DNA of 64,000 nucleotides from Chitinophaga solisilvae (GTDB lineage: Bacteria; Bacteroidota; Bacteroidia; Chitinophagales; Chitinophagaceae), in NCBI RefSeq assembly GCF_009928525.1, contig NZ_JAABOK010000004.1, positions 341,922 to 405,921 on the forward strand. The letters run 5' to 3'. The position numbers and the translations under genes were made by a program. Below are positions 36,401 through 44,743 of this stretch, one piece after another. The number at the start of each line of letters is the position of its first letter. The first letter of the stretch is position 1. The notes beneath the pieces were generated by a model, which searched no databases, was not told the origin of the DNA, and saw only the letters and a program-made list of their open reading frames with translations.

Positions 36401-36933
36401 TAAACGACCTGGTATACAGTGGCACGCTGCGCCCCAAATATGCTATCAGCTGGATGAACTCCTTCCGGGTAAAAGGTTTTGACCTTTCCTTCATGCTGAT
36501 TGCCAAAATGGGTAATGTACTCAGAAGGGATGCCTTCAGCGGATCCAATATCCTGAACAAACATGTTGCGGAAAGATGGAGAAAACCAGGAGATGAAGCC
36601 GGCACCATCTATCCTAAACTCAGCAGCTGGAATATGGATATGTTTTATTTCCCGTATTCAGATATACTGGTGGAAAGCGCCAGCTATATGAAGCTCCGGG
36701 ATGTTACGCTCACCTACGATATTCATCCGCGCCTGCTGAAACAGATAGGGCTTAATAATGCCAGGGTTTACTTCCAGTCCAGGAATCTGTTTATGATTAC
36801 TGCCAACAGCGACAGGCGGGATCCTGAAATTTCGGAACTGAATACCGGCGGTACGGGCGCCTTTACGGAACAGGGCTTCACCTCCCTGCCGCTGCGGCCG
36901 GAGTTCTACGTTGGCTTATCCTTCAGTCTTTAA
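33427..36933 (+). CDS. SusC/RagA-family TonB-dependent outer-membrane receptor with STN domain
   Basis: A 1168-residue protein from ATG 33427, the Met that precedes a normal signal peptide (about 1-35, ending SAKGSAQ). An in-frame extension to 33292 is His-rich and unlike a protein N-terminus. STN secretin/TonB signalling domain about 36-100, carboxypeptidase-regulatory beta-sandwich about 118-205 (VTGxITDENGVPLPGVSV type), plug about 210-330 with LLVIDGYP and SIYGARSSNGVI, then the 22-strand barrel ending in an aromatic-rich tail, FYVGLSFSL. It imports a polymer fragment together with the SusD lid, using TonB energy. The STN domain links it to the FecR/sigma pair upstream. A polysaccharide lyase lies two genes after SusD, which hints at a uronic-acid glycan. 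Confidence 0.93.
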   Translation: MKKNNHPTKIWRVMKLSALLLMTGLLQVSAKGSAQRITMAVRNTPLSTVFNNIHRQTGYIVFFNYDALQHTRPVTLDVRNATIQELLHASLMGQDLEYVIEDKTITVTRMISRMPAVPTQPAVPTPVIITGRITDENGVPLPGVSVVVKGTTKGALTNSNGEYSVAVKDENAVLTFSYVGYDRQELVVGKSGVISLQLKLSNNKLSGIDVINTGYQTISRERATGSFSVIDPYRLRSKLKPDIKSALEGQATGVVLTKEGNVEIRGVSTLLGTSASAPLLVIDGYPTNAGLESLNIDNIESITVLKDAVAASIYGARSSNGVIVIATRQGRKGALQVEYKGSTGITLKPELKYLNRSSSADYVDAEIELYNQDPNSFLTDYNNYYSTSRVNYLLIAKSQGWMNEKDVNTELEALKKNDGLAQLEKYYFRNQFTQQHNISLTGGGEKNLLNAAVRYISNQNNTIANSDNRLIFDVKNDWQPRKGVNLRLFSNVNYATSVAPMRSWNTMLAYTNTSLIQPYTLIADPVTGEPLRVPTKNQKKEDRYAAIPGLKPLYYNPLAELPLELTTGKTLQVRLGGSINIKLLEGLNIEAGGTWSRGDLVSKSLQDKSTYTVRSYYNDNTSISNRSKHYLPDGAIVNESRNFNQSYMFRTQLNFNRTIGRKHRVTSIAGNEISRNTVDNNTLPTRFGYNDLAGTFATFNYADYNAGVYNADMLGTSRPAASIGNYAYQDNRFVSWYANGSYEYDYRFILSGSIRLDQTNFFGTDPRYRYKPLWSAGGTYKLAQEKFFRVRAIDRLDLRASYGINGNISLNSGPFLIITPGSFSNYTGDVSYGITSPPNNSLRWEKTKSTNIGADLSLLNRRINVTLDYYLRSSSDLLASDAIDPTRGFSSLTKNTGEVRNRGYEISVNADVVRSTGLVWNTFLNFSYNDNKVVAYNVTYQYPSSVTSGAIKRAGDPVDALYSYRFAGLDNNGVAQFYTAKGEKAGGGNVNINDLVYSGTLRPKYAISWMNSFRVKGFDLSFMLIAKMGNVLRRDAFSGSNILNKHVAERWRKPGDEAGTIYPKLSSWNMDMFYFPYSDILVESASYMKLRDVTLTYDIHPRLLKQIGLNNARVYFQSRNLFMITANSDRRDPEISELNTGGTGAFTEQGFTSLPLRPEFYVGLSFSL

Positions 36934-36951
36934 TCTCAAATTCACCACATC

Positions 36952-38469
36952 ATGAATCCGTATATACGATTACTTACCCTGGGAGCGCTTTTTACCGCAG
37001 TAAGTTCCTGCAGTAAATTCCTCGATGTAAAACCGAAAGGGAAGCTGATTCCGTCGGAAGTAGCAGATTTCGATCATCTGCTCGATAACAGCAATATTGC
37101 ACAATGGGTATTCCTGGATAATAACAGCGGATGTAACCTCGGATACCTGACAGATAACCTGTATCTCTCAGATGGTATCGGTAACGTAAACTATAAGGGC
37201 AACAATCATCCGAACATAGACCGTTACTGGGCTTATGTTTTCCGGCAGCCTTACAAGAACCCCGCTACCTCCGACTACTTCTGGGACTGGGGTACTTACC
37301 GCTCCATGGCATACTTCAACAATGTGATAGAAGGTGTACGCGGTATACCGCAACTGAGCCCGGAAGATCAGCAATACGCCCGGCGTGTGATAGCGCAGGC
37401 GCGTGTTAACAGAGCCTGGTCCTATTTCATTACCACCCTGGTGTACGGGCCGGTGTATAAGCCCGGTACTCCCAATGATACCCGCACCATTCCCTATGTT
37501 ACCAGCGCGGATGTAGGTGCTGCGATGCCGGATCTATCCACGCAGGCGCAGGTTTTCAGTCAGGTAGCGAACGATGTATATGCTGCGCTGCCGGATGTTC
37601 CGGAGGTAACCAACTGGCCTTCGCGGCCCACAAAGGTGGCGGCGCAGACCCTGCTGGCCTATTACCACCTGTTTACCCAGCGGTATGACAGCGTGGTATA
37701 CTATGCCAACCTGGCCTGGACGGCCGCCAGCGCCGGCGGCACAGACAAGCTGATATATGATTATAATACCTTCTCGTGGACAGACAACACCAACGTCATT
37801 AACAGTACGATCAAAGCGCCGGATAATTTTTTGTCTGCCGCAAACAGCAGGGAGCATATCTTCTACCGGAATACAGATGGCGGCGCCGGCCGATCCTCCA
37901 TATCTTATCCGTCGCCGGAAGTGATTGCCCTGTTTGATCAGCAGCGGGATCTGCGCTTTAAATATTTCTTCCTGACAGCGCCCGGCTATAAAACCGTGTA
38001 CAATGGGGTTACGTACGATGACGGTAACCGCATACAATATTACCGGGGTTCCAAAACCACGATGACAGCAGGTTTTAGCTATCCTGAACTGTTGCTGATG
38101 CGTGCAGAGGGCTATGCGCGCACGAATCAGCTGGCTGCCGCCATCAGTGACTTAAATACGTTACGGAAGTACCGTTATGTGACAGGAACACCTTTACTGT
38201 CGGGAGGTACGCAGGATGAAGTCATTCAGCAGGTGCTGGACGAAAGACGGCGCGAGCTGCCGCTGGGCGGTTTCAAGCGCTTCCTGGATCTGAAGCGCCT
38301 CTGCCTGGATGCGGGCAAACCCTGGGCCAAAGCCACCGTGCGGCATCAGCTGGGAAATACGTTCTATGAGGGCCGCGTGGATTCCAGAGATTTTATACTT
38401 ACCATTTCCAATGTCATTTTAAAATTCAATCCGCAGTGGAATATACCGCTGGACGGAAGACCTTTTTAA
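36952..38469 (+). CDS. SusD/RagB-family outer-membrane lipoprotein
   Basis: A 505-residue lipoprotein with a signal peptide and lipobox AVSSC (lipid Cys about residue 20) followed by SKFLDVKPKG, the classical SusD start. Tetratricopeptide-like helices form the N-terminal part, and the C-terminal signature includes LLMRAEGYARTNQLAAAISDLNTLR and VLDERRRELPLGGFKRFLDLKRL. It forms the lid on the SusC barrel and binds substrate at the cell surface. It starts 18 bp after susC and is surely in the same transcript. Confidence 0.93.
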   Translation: MNPYIRLLTLGALFTAVSSCSKFLDVKPKGKLIPSEVADFDHLLDNSNIAQWVFLDNNSGCNLGYLTDNLYLSDGIGNVNYKGNNHPNIDRYWAYVFRQPYKNPATSDYFWDWGTYRSMAYFNNVIEGVRGIPQLSPEDQQYARRVIAQARVNRAWSYFITTLVYGPVYKPGTPNDTRTIPYVTSADVGAAMPDLSTQAQVFSQVANDVYAALPDVPEVTNWPSRPTKVAAQTLLAYYHLFTQRYDSVVYYANLAWTAASAGGTDKLIYDYNTFSWTDNTNVINSTIKAPDNFLSAANSREHIFYRNTDGGAGRSSISYPSPEVIALFDQQRDLRFKYFFLTAPGYKTVYNGVTYDDGNRIQYYRGSKTTMTAGFSYPELLLMRAEGYARTNQLAAAISDLNTLRKYRYVTGTPLLSGGTQDEVIQQVLDERRRELPLGGFKRFLDLKRLCLDAGKPWAKATVRHQLGNTFYEGRVDSRDFILTISNVILKFNPQWNIPLDGRPF

Positions 38470-38481
38470 CACAGTAAACAA

Positions 38482-39621
38482 ATGCATATGAAACACATTG
38501 TTATGGCTTTGCTGGCGGCTATGCCAGCTACGCTGCTGGCACAGGAAAGCAGCTTTGTGCTGAAAGGCAGAATCGGCAGTCTGAATGCACCGGCGAAACT
38601 GTTTTTATATTACCGCGCCAACGGGCAGTCCGTCAGCGATTCCGCCACCCTGCAGCAAGGTGTATTTGCATTCAAAGGCAACATCACCGATCCGCTGTCA
38701 GCCACGCTGATATTGCGTCATACCGAACCAGGCGCGATGCGATCCTTTAAGTCGGACATGCTGCGGATATACCTGGAGAAGGGCACTATTACCCTGAACA
38801 GTGCGGACTCCGTATCTAAAGCGGTCATAAAAGGTTCGCGGCTGAACGACGATCAGCAGCGCCTGCAGGCCCTCCTGAAAGATACGCGCGCACAGCAGGA
38901 CGCATTAACCGCAGCATATATTGCCGCCAGCGAGGAAACCCGTAAATCGGCGGACTTCAGCAAGGTCATGGAAGAGAAGAATTCGGCTATCAGGAAAGAA
39001 GAAAAGCTGCAATACCGGTCTTTCATTCAGCAAAACCCGAAATCGCAGGTAAGCCTGGATGCCCTGCAATCCTTTGCGGGTGGCATACCCGATAATGTAG
39101 CAGATATCGAAACGCTTTTCAACGGCCTTTCATCCGCAGTAAAAGACAGCAAAAGAGGTAAAGAGGTAGCCGCTACCATCGATGGCTGGAAGAAGACAGC
39201 CGTAGGCGCGATAGCGCCTGCATTCACCCAGAACGATACACTGGGCAGGCCGGTGAGCCTCAGCGACTTCCGTGGCAAATACGTACTGATTGATTTCTGG
39301 GCCAGCTGGTGTGGCCCGTGCCGTGCAGAAAATCCGCATGTAGTAGCCGCTTTCAACAAATTCAAAGACAAGCCCTTCACCATTCTCGGCGTATCCCTGG
39401 ATCAGGCCAACGGCCGCGATGCCTGGCTGAAAGCCATCCACACAGACAACCTCACCTGGACCCACGTGTCCGACCTGAAATACTGGGAAAATGAAGTAGC
39501 CCGGCTATACGGTGTCCGCGCCGTTCCGCAGAACTTCCTGGTGGACCCCGAAGGGAAGATTATAGCGAAGAATCTGAGAGGAGATAAGTTGGAGGAGAAG
39601 CTGAAGGAAGTTGTGAAATAG
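38482..39621 (+). CDS. Periplasmic TlpA-like thiol-disulfide oxidoreductase with DUF4369-type N-terminus
   Basis: A 379-residue protein with a signal peptide (Met 38482 or Met 38488, cleavage after LLAQ). An N-terminal beta-rich domain of DUF4369 type covers about 20-120, a charged helical linker 125-200, and a thioredoxin-fold domain about 235-379 with WASWCGPCRAENP (active-site CGPC) and a cis-Pro loop around VPQNF. It is a close paralogue of 52216-53337, the last gene of the other SusC/SusD locus. Such proteins reduce or isomerise disulfides in the periplasm; why they travel with SusCD pairs is not established. It is 12 bp downstream of susD. Confidence 0.88.
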   Translation: MHMKHIVMALLAAMPATLLAQESSFVLKGRIGSLNAPAKLFLYYRANGQSVSDSATLQQGVFAFKGNITDPLSATLILRHTEPGAMRSFKSDMLRIYLEKGTITLNSADSVSKAVIKGSRLNDDQQRLQALLKDTRAQQDALTAAYIAASEETRKSADFSKVMEEKNSAIRKEEKLQYRSFIQQNPKSQVSLDALQSFAGGIPDNVADIETLFNGLSSAVKDSKRGKEVAATIDGWKKTAVGAIAPAFTQNDTLGRPVSLSDFRGKYVLIDFWASWCGPCRAENPHVVAAFNKFKDKPFTILGVSLDQANGRDAWLKAIHTDNLTWTHVSDLKYWENEVARLYGVRAVPQNFLVDPEGKIIAKNLRGDKLEEKLKEVVK

Positions 39622-39623
39622 GT

Positions 39624-39758
39624 TAATTACAAATTACGAATTGCGAATTACGAATGTAAAAGCGAAGACCGAAGCAGATACTTAATAGTATATCGCTTCG
39701 GTCTTCGCTTTTATCTTCTCGTCTGCATTCGTAATTCGTAATTCGCAATTCGTAATTT
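39624..39758. repeat. Palindromic element D (AATTACG-heptamer family)
   Basis: Outer arms again carry AATTACG/AATTGCG heptamers. The inner stem AAAAGCGAAGACCGAAGC is copy-specific, and the right arm has a 13-15 nt insertion, so pairing is interrupted. It begins right after the TlpA-like stop codon. Between it and the next promoter there are 16 bp. Confidence 0.85.
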
Positions 39759-39774
39759 AAGATTTATGCAAACG

Positions 39775-39807
39775 TTTGAATTTTCCATTCATTTTTCCCT
39801 ATATTTG
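39775..39807 (+). promoter_or_regulatory. Promoter of the polysaccharide lyase gene: TTTG-N21-TATATTTG
   Basis: TTTG at 39775-39778 and a perfect TAnnTTTG at 39800-39807. The start codon at 39942 implies a leader of about 125 nt. The lyase gene therefore has its own promoter, apart from the SusCD operon. Confidence 0.6.
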
Positions 39808-39941
39808 ATCTGAACAGATAAAGTGAACAATGCCTGCCGGTTGCATCTGCAACAGATTTTGTGTCTGTAATATCTATGACCCTTTACGCCTGTAACCTGT
39901 AATCATCAGAAATAATCATCCTGTTACCAAAAATTCTACGT

Positions 39942-42900
39942 ATGCACATGAACGTTACAAAGCTCTGTATGTTGTGCTGCCTGATCTGGGTGGGCAGCTG
40001 TTATAGTGTTATGGCTGCTTTCCGGGGGAAGGCAGACAGTATCCCTACCGTGAATGATTCCATTATGAACAATATCCGGCAGCTGCAGTGGGCAGGTGTG
40101 AAGGATACGGCGGCGCTGAGGAGTGTGGTGGACGGGCTGCTGGCAACCATGCAGCCGGATGGATCCTGGAGTGATATTAATTACGCCGGCAGGGATCAGA
40201 CGAACTGGCAACCCGTGACTCACCTGGACCGGCTCCGGCAGATGGCGCTGGCATATACGAAGACCGGTAATTACTACTATCAGCGCGGGGCGCTGCAGCA
40301 ACGTATTGCAGACGGGCTGACATACTGGTATAATGCGCATCCCACCAGCACCAACTGGTGGTATCAGCAGATTGCCTGCCCGCAACGGGTGGGAGTGATA
40401 TTAATATTAATGCGTGCCGGCGCGGTACCGCTGCCGGCTACTGTCGGCAGTCAGCTGTTGTCACGGATGGCAACAGAAGGCGGGCGGCCCGACCAGCCCG
40501 GATCGCAGGGCTCTGGCGCGAATAAGCTGGATATAGCCACCCACTGGATTTACAGAGGATCCCTTACGGCCGACAGCGCCGTACTGGCCTTCGGGGTAGC
40601 GCAGGCATATTACCCGATTTTTATGACTACCGGAGAAGGACTGCAATATGACCTTGCCTATAAACAACACGGCATGCAGCTGTACATCGGCGGCTACGGC
40701 AGCGTGTTCCTCAGCGGTGAAGTGAATGTAGCCCTGTTCACCGCCGGCACCACCTATGCGCTGGCCGGCAGCCGCCTGGATCTGCTCAGCCGTTTCATCC
40801 GCGAAACCTATTTCAAAACCATCCGGGGAAAATATATGCACTTCGATGTGCTGGGACGAGGCGTCAGCAGATCCAACGCCCTCAGCCAGGGCGGGCTGGC
40901 AGGGCTTGCCGCTAACATGAAAATACTCGACCCCGCGAATGCCGGCGCCTATGATGCCGCCATCAGCCGGGTGAATGAAACTCAGCCCGCATCCTATGGC
41001 GTTGCCGCAGGACATACCCACTATCACAGTGCCGACTATACGTTGCATACCCGCCCCGCCTACAGCGTGGATGTAAGAACCGTATCTTCCCGCACCCTGC
41101 GTAATGAAAACGGCAACGGTGAAAACCTGAAAGGCTATTTCCTGGCAGATGGCGCCACTCATATCACCACTGCCGGTAATGAATACTTCAACATCTTTCC
41201 GGTATGGGACTGGGCGCGGATTCCGGGTGTAACAGCGCCGCTGGTAACCACCATTCCACTGCCGGCAGCCTGGGGTACCTACGGTACATCCACTTTCACC
41301 GGCGGTGTGTCCGACAGCCTGTACGGCGTTTCTACCTATGCCTATACAGATAATGGCTTCAACATTAACACCACTGCCAGAAAATCATGGTTCTTCTTTG
41401 AAGAAGAAGTAGTATGCCTGGGCGCAGGTATCAGCTCTACCCATGCACAGCCGGTGAATACCACGCTGGACCAGTCCCTGCTGAACGGGCCGGTGACAGT
41501 AGCTTCCGGCGGAACGGTGCAGACAGTCACCGGTGGTCAGTATACCTATAACGGTACCCAGCAGTGGATACTGCATAACGGTACCGGTTATACGTTTCCG
41601 CAGGGAGGCAAAGCCGTTTTATCCGCTGCTGTGCAGACAGGCTCCTGGAAATCCATTAACAGCAGCGAGGCAGCCGATACGGTAAGCCGGGCGGTGTTCA
41701 AACTCTGGCTGGACCACGGGGTACAACCTGTCAATAACAGCTACGCCTATACGATAGTTCCCGGAAAGGATGCCGCAGGTATGGCTGCCTACAATGCCGC
41801 ACAGGTGCAGATTGCAGCCAATACAGATTCCGTGCAGGCGGTGTACCATGCCGGGCTTGACCTATGGGGGCTGGTATTTTTCAGGCCCGCCACCTTCCGG
41901 CACGATTCCATCACCATACAGGCCGATGCGGGCTGTGTGTTACTGCTGAAGCATATCGGCACGCCGCAGGTGACCGTACATGCCGCTGATCCTTCGCAGG
42001 CAAAACGCCAGCTGACGCTCCGGCTGAAACTGCCTGCCATCACAGGAGAGAAGGCGCTGGTATGCCAGCTGCCGGTATCGCCATACGCCGGCGCTACGGT
42101 CAGGTATACAGTGGATCATAACACGCCCGGCTATACGCCGCCGGCGCCCGTATATACCCGTTCGCTGTTTCCGGTAGCAGACGCCTATGTGAATGATGGC
42201 AGCAGTGCGGCAGTCAACTACGGCGCAGCTACCGGCCTGGTCATCAAAAAGGATAATGCCTCCTATAACCGGGAAGTATTCCTGAAATTTGATGTCAGCC
42301 AGCTGGATACCGCTCAGATAGAAAAAGCAACGCTGGAGCTGAAGGTGAAGTCAGCCAACACTTCCATCACCACTACCACGTGGCAGACAAAATTCGTTTC
42401 AGATAACAGCTGGCAGGAGATGAGTATCAACTGGAACAATCGTCCGGCTTCCGCGGGCATACTGGATACTTTTCCCGGCAGCCCCGCAGGCACAACGGCC
42501 GTATTTAATATTACCGGTCAGCTGAAAGCCAGCGCCGGCAGCAACAGCGGGCTGTTGTCCCTGCACGTGGTGTCAACGCTTCGCGGCGATGCCAAAACAG
42601 ATGCAGCGTTTCACTCGCGCGAGACAGCTGACAGCGCGCTGCGTCCCCGGCTGGTGATTTACCTGAAAGCACCGGCTGCCGCCAATGCCCGCAGTATGGC
42701 CGCCATGCAGCCGGACATGAAAATGGCAGTCAATAAAAGCGGCGCGCCGGAAGTCATGCCTAATCCCACTTCGCACAACGTATACATCCGGAGCAACAGA
42801 ACGGAGCTGATGATACTGACGGATAACCGCGGACAGGAGCAGCGCCGGGTGCAGGTAACAGCCGGCTCCCGGCATCAGCTGGATGTAAGTGCTTTGCCGC

Positions 42901-42965
42901 CCGGCGTATATTATCTGCGGGGCAGCATCAGCCGGACGGTGCAACGGCTGCTGATAGTGAGATAA
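39942..42965 (+). CDS. Secreted polysaccharide lyase family 8-type enzyme with DNRLRE module and T9SS sorting domain
   Basis: A 1007-residue protein. Signal peptide about 1-26. The alpha/alpha-toroid catalytic part (about 35-390) carries the family's catalytic residues: Asn194 (SGANKLD), His243 (KQHG) and Tyr252 (GGYGSVF), with an Arg in GVSRSN. The central beta-sandwich has NENGNGEN and YFNIFPVWDWARIPG, both hallmark family-8 stretches, and continues to about 700. A DNRLRE-type beta module is at about 725-895. The last about 75 residues are a type IX secretion sorting domain (MPNPTSHNVYIRS ... VYYLRG). It should cleave a uronic-acid polysaccharide (chondroitin, hyaluronan or xanthan type) by beta-elimination outside the cell. 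The exact substrate cannot be read from sequence. Confidence 0.88.
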   Translation: MHMNVTKLCMLCCLIWVGSCYSVMAAFRGKADSIPTVNDSIMNNIRQLQWAGVKDTAALRSVVDGLLATMQPDGSWSDINYAGRDQTNWQPVTHLDRLRQMALAYTKTGNYYYQRGALQQRIADGLTYWYNAHPTSTNWWYQQIACPQRVGVILILMRAGAVPLPATVGSQLLSRMATEGGRPDQPGSQGSGANKLDIATHWIYRGSLTADSAVLAFGVAQAYYPIFMTTGEGLQYDLAYKQHGMQLYIGGYGSVFLSGEVNVALFTAGTTYALAGSRLDLLSRFIRETYFKTIRGKYMHFDVLGRGVSRSNALSQGGLAGLAANMKILDPANAGAYDAAISRVNETQPASYGVAAGHTHYHSADYTLHTRPAYSVDVRTVSSRTLRNENGNGENLKGYFLADGATHITTAGNEYFNIFPVWDWARIPGVTAPLVTTIPLPAAWGTYGTSTFTGGVSDSLYGVSTYAYTDNGFNINTTARKSWFFFEEEVVCLGAGISSTHAQPVNTTLDQSLLNGPVTVASGGTVQTVTGGQYTYNGTQQWILHNGTGYTFPQGGKAVLSAAVQTGSWKSINSSEAADTVSRAVFKLWLDHGVQPVNNSYAYTIVPGKDAAGMAAYNAAQVQIAANTDSVQAVYHAGLDLWGLVFFRPATFRHDSITIQADAGCVLLLKHIGTPQVTVHAADPSQAKRQLTLRLKLPAITGEKALVCQLPVSPYAGATVRYTVDHNTPGYTPPAPVYTRSLFPVADAYVNDGSSAAVNYGAATGLVIKKDNASYNREVFLKFDVSQLDTAQIEKATLELKVKSANTSITTTTWQTKFVSDNSWQEMSINWNNRPASAGILDTFPGSPAGTTAVFNITGQLKASAGSNSGLLSLHVVSTLRGDAKTDAAFHSRETADSALRPRLVIYLKAPAAANARSMAAMQPDMKMAVNKSGAPEVMPNPTSHNVYIRSNRTELMILTDNRGQEQRRVQVTAGSRHQLDVSALPPGVYYLRGSISRTVQRLLIVR

Positions 42966-43041
42966 TATATGAAAGCGGGCAGGCTTGCCGTGATGAGCAG
43001 GAATATTTGTAAATTCGGTATCCAAACAAGCCTGTCCGCAT

Positions 43042-43815
43042 ATGAAAATAGCTACCTACAATGTGAATGGTGTGAACAGCCGCCTGCCGGTATTACTTCG
43101 CTGGTTAGCGGAAACAGCGCCGGATGTGGCGTGCCTGCAGGAACTAAAGGCGCCGCAGGAAAAGTTTCCGGAGCAGGCCATCCGCGATGCGGGTTATGAC
43201 GTCTGCTGGCATGGACAGAAAAGCTGGAACGGCGTAGCCATGTTGTCAAAGGCCGGACCTATAAAGGAAGTCAGGCGCGCATTGCCCGGTGATCCGGAAG
43301 ATGTGAACAGCCGTTACCTGGAAGCAGAAGTGAATGGCATGCTGATAGGCTGCCTCTATCTCCCTAATGGCAACCCTGCACCAGGGCCGAAGTTCGATTA
43401 TAAACTCAGCTGGTTTAAGCGCCTGACGGATCATGCGGCCGCTTTGCTGGCGCAGCAGATACCTGTGGTACTGACCGGTGATTATAATGTGATGCCTGCC
43501 GAACTGGATGTGTATAAGCCGGAGCGCTGGGTAGACGATGCACTGTTCCGTCCGGAAACAAGGGCTGCCTTCCACCAGCTGGTAGCGCAGGGTTGGACAG
43601 ACGCTATCCGTACGCTTTATCCGGATCAGAAAATATATACCTTCTGGGATTATTTCCGTAACGCCTACGGCCGCGATGCCGGACTGCGTATAGATCATTT
43701 CCTGCTCAGCCCCCAGGTGGCCCCCCGCCTCACTGCGGGCGGCGTTGACCGCCACGTACGCGGCTGGGAAAAATCCAGCGACCACGCACCCGTATGGATC
43801 GAACTGAAAAAATAA
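43042..43815 (+). CDS. xth: Exodeoxyribonuclease III
   Basis: A 257-residue cytosolic protein of the exonuclease/endonuclease/phosphatase fold. Seen motifs: ATYNVNGVNSR at the N-terminus, LQELKAP (metal-binding Glu), YLPNGNP, TGDYNVMP (Asp/Asn pair), RIDHFLLSP and SSDHAPVW (catalytic His). It removes 3' blocking groups and cuts at abasic sites in base-excision repair. Normal length, single gene with no operon partner; it follows the lyase by 76 bp on the same strand. A housekeeping gene placed between two import loci. Confidence 0.95.
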   Translation: MKIATYNVNGVNSRLPVLLRWLAETAPDVACLQELKAPQEKFPEQAIRDAGYDVCWHGQKSWNGVAMLSKAGPIKEVRRALPGDPEDVNSRYLEAEVNGMLIGCLYLPNGNPAPGPKFDYKLSWFKRLTDHAAALLAQQIPVVLTGDYNVMPAELDVYKPERWVDDALFRPETRAAFHQLVAQGWTDAIRTLYPDQKIYTFWDYFRNAYGRDAGLRIDHFLLSPQVAPRLTAGGVDRHVRGWEKSSDHAPVWIELKK

Positions 43816-43833
43816 AAGCAAAAACATCTCCCG

Positions 43834-43957
43834 TTATCTTCATATAAATCTCCGCCCGCATCTCCGCGGCAATCTCCCTGTATATCTTTATATAAATCTC
43901 CGCCCACATCTCCGCTGCATTTCAAATAACCAAATCTCAAATAACCAAATCTCAAAT
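43834..43957 (-). repeat. Half-palindromic element H (ATTTGAGATTTGGTT family, right-arm orientation)
   Basis: Irregular repeats of ATCTCCGC (43834-43915) lead into a 38-base block at 43913-43950 that is identical to 55223-55260 and, in reverse complement, to 54698-54735. No matching left arm lies nearby. It ends immediately before the TTTG of the sigma gene promoter. Confidence 0.85.
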
Positions 43958-43959
43958 AA

Positions 43960-43990
43960 TTTGATTTTTAAAAAGTTTGTGATACTTTAG
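43960..43990 (+). promoter_or_regulatory. Candidate promoter of the second ECF sigma gene: TTTG-N19-TACTTTAG
   Basis: TTTG 43960-43963 and TACTTTAG 43983-43990 (one mismatch to TAnnTTTG). The start codon is 56 bp downstream. The -33 box directly abuts repeat element H. Confidence 0.45.
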
Positions 43991-44045
43991 CGCGGCTAAA
44001 CCAGCCGTGTTCAACTATTGCGAGTAAGGGGATATACTTTATCTG

Positions 44046-44648
44046 ATGAAGGGCAGCCAATATAATGAGAGGGAGATTATTGCCCGTATTGCCGATGGGG
44101 ATGAATCAGCGTTTGCTGATTTCTTCCGGCAACATTACCGGAAAATTTATGAAGTAGGACTGATGCTCACACAAACTACATCTGTAGCGGAGGAGCTGGT
44201 TCAGGATGTGTTCATGAAAGTATGGATGCAGAAGCAGGTATTGCCTGAGATCAACGACGTACCTTCCTGGTTGTTTATTATTGCCCGCAACGATGCCTTC
44301 AGGGCGCTGCGGAAAAGTCTGCGCCTGAAAACGGTGCTGGCAGGGCTGGATGATATGCCCGATGTTTCCAATGAAACCACCGATGAAATTATCTACCGTA
44401 ATTATCATGAACTGGTAAATAAGGCCGTGAGCCACCTGCCTGCGCGGCAGCAGATGGCGTGGCGCCTCAGCCGGGAGCAAGGGTTGAACCGCGAGGAAAT
44501 AGCTGCCAGGATGCAGATCCGGCCGGATACTGTCAAAGAGCACCTGCAGCTGGCTATCAAAAATATCCGCCAGTTCCTGCAAACACAGGACCCGCTTATA
44601 TTAGGAGCAGAAATTATTTTCGTCTGGAGTCTTCACTCCCTGAACTAA
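44046..44648 (+). CDS. ECF RNA polymerase sigma factor, FecI-like
   Basis: A 200-residue protein. Region 2 is about 10-80 (GDESAFADFFRQHYRKIYEVGLM, VAEELVQDVFMKVW), region 4 about 125-180 (LPARQQMAWRLSREQGLNREEIAARMQIR...VKEHLQLAIKNIRQFL). A hydrophobic tail (ILGAEIIFVWSL) ends the protein, and the stop codon is directly followed by nine T, both as in the first sigma gene. It heads the second sigma-FecR-SusC-SusD locus and should activate that locus when SusC senses its substrate. Confidence 0.92.
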   Translation: MKGSQYNEREIIARIADGDESAFADFFRQHYRKIYEVGLMLTQTTSVAEELVQDVFMKVWMQKQVLPEINDVPSWLFIIARNDAFRALRKSLRLKTVLAGLDDMPDVSNETTDEIIYRNYHELVNKAVSHLPARQQMAWRLSREQGLNREEIAARMQIRPDTVKEHLQLAIKNIRQFLQTQDPLILGAEIIFVWSLHSLN

Positions 44649-44743
44649 AATTTTTTTTTCAGACACCCCCCCACATCTTTCCCGACAGGTATCTTCATTT
44701 ATAGCGGGATCATCACACCAGCCATTTTCTCCCGTAAACAAGC

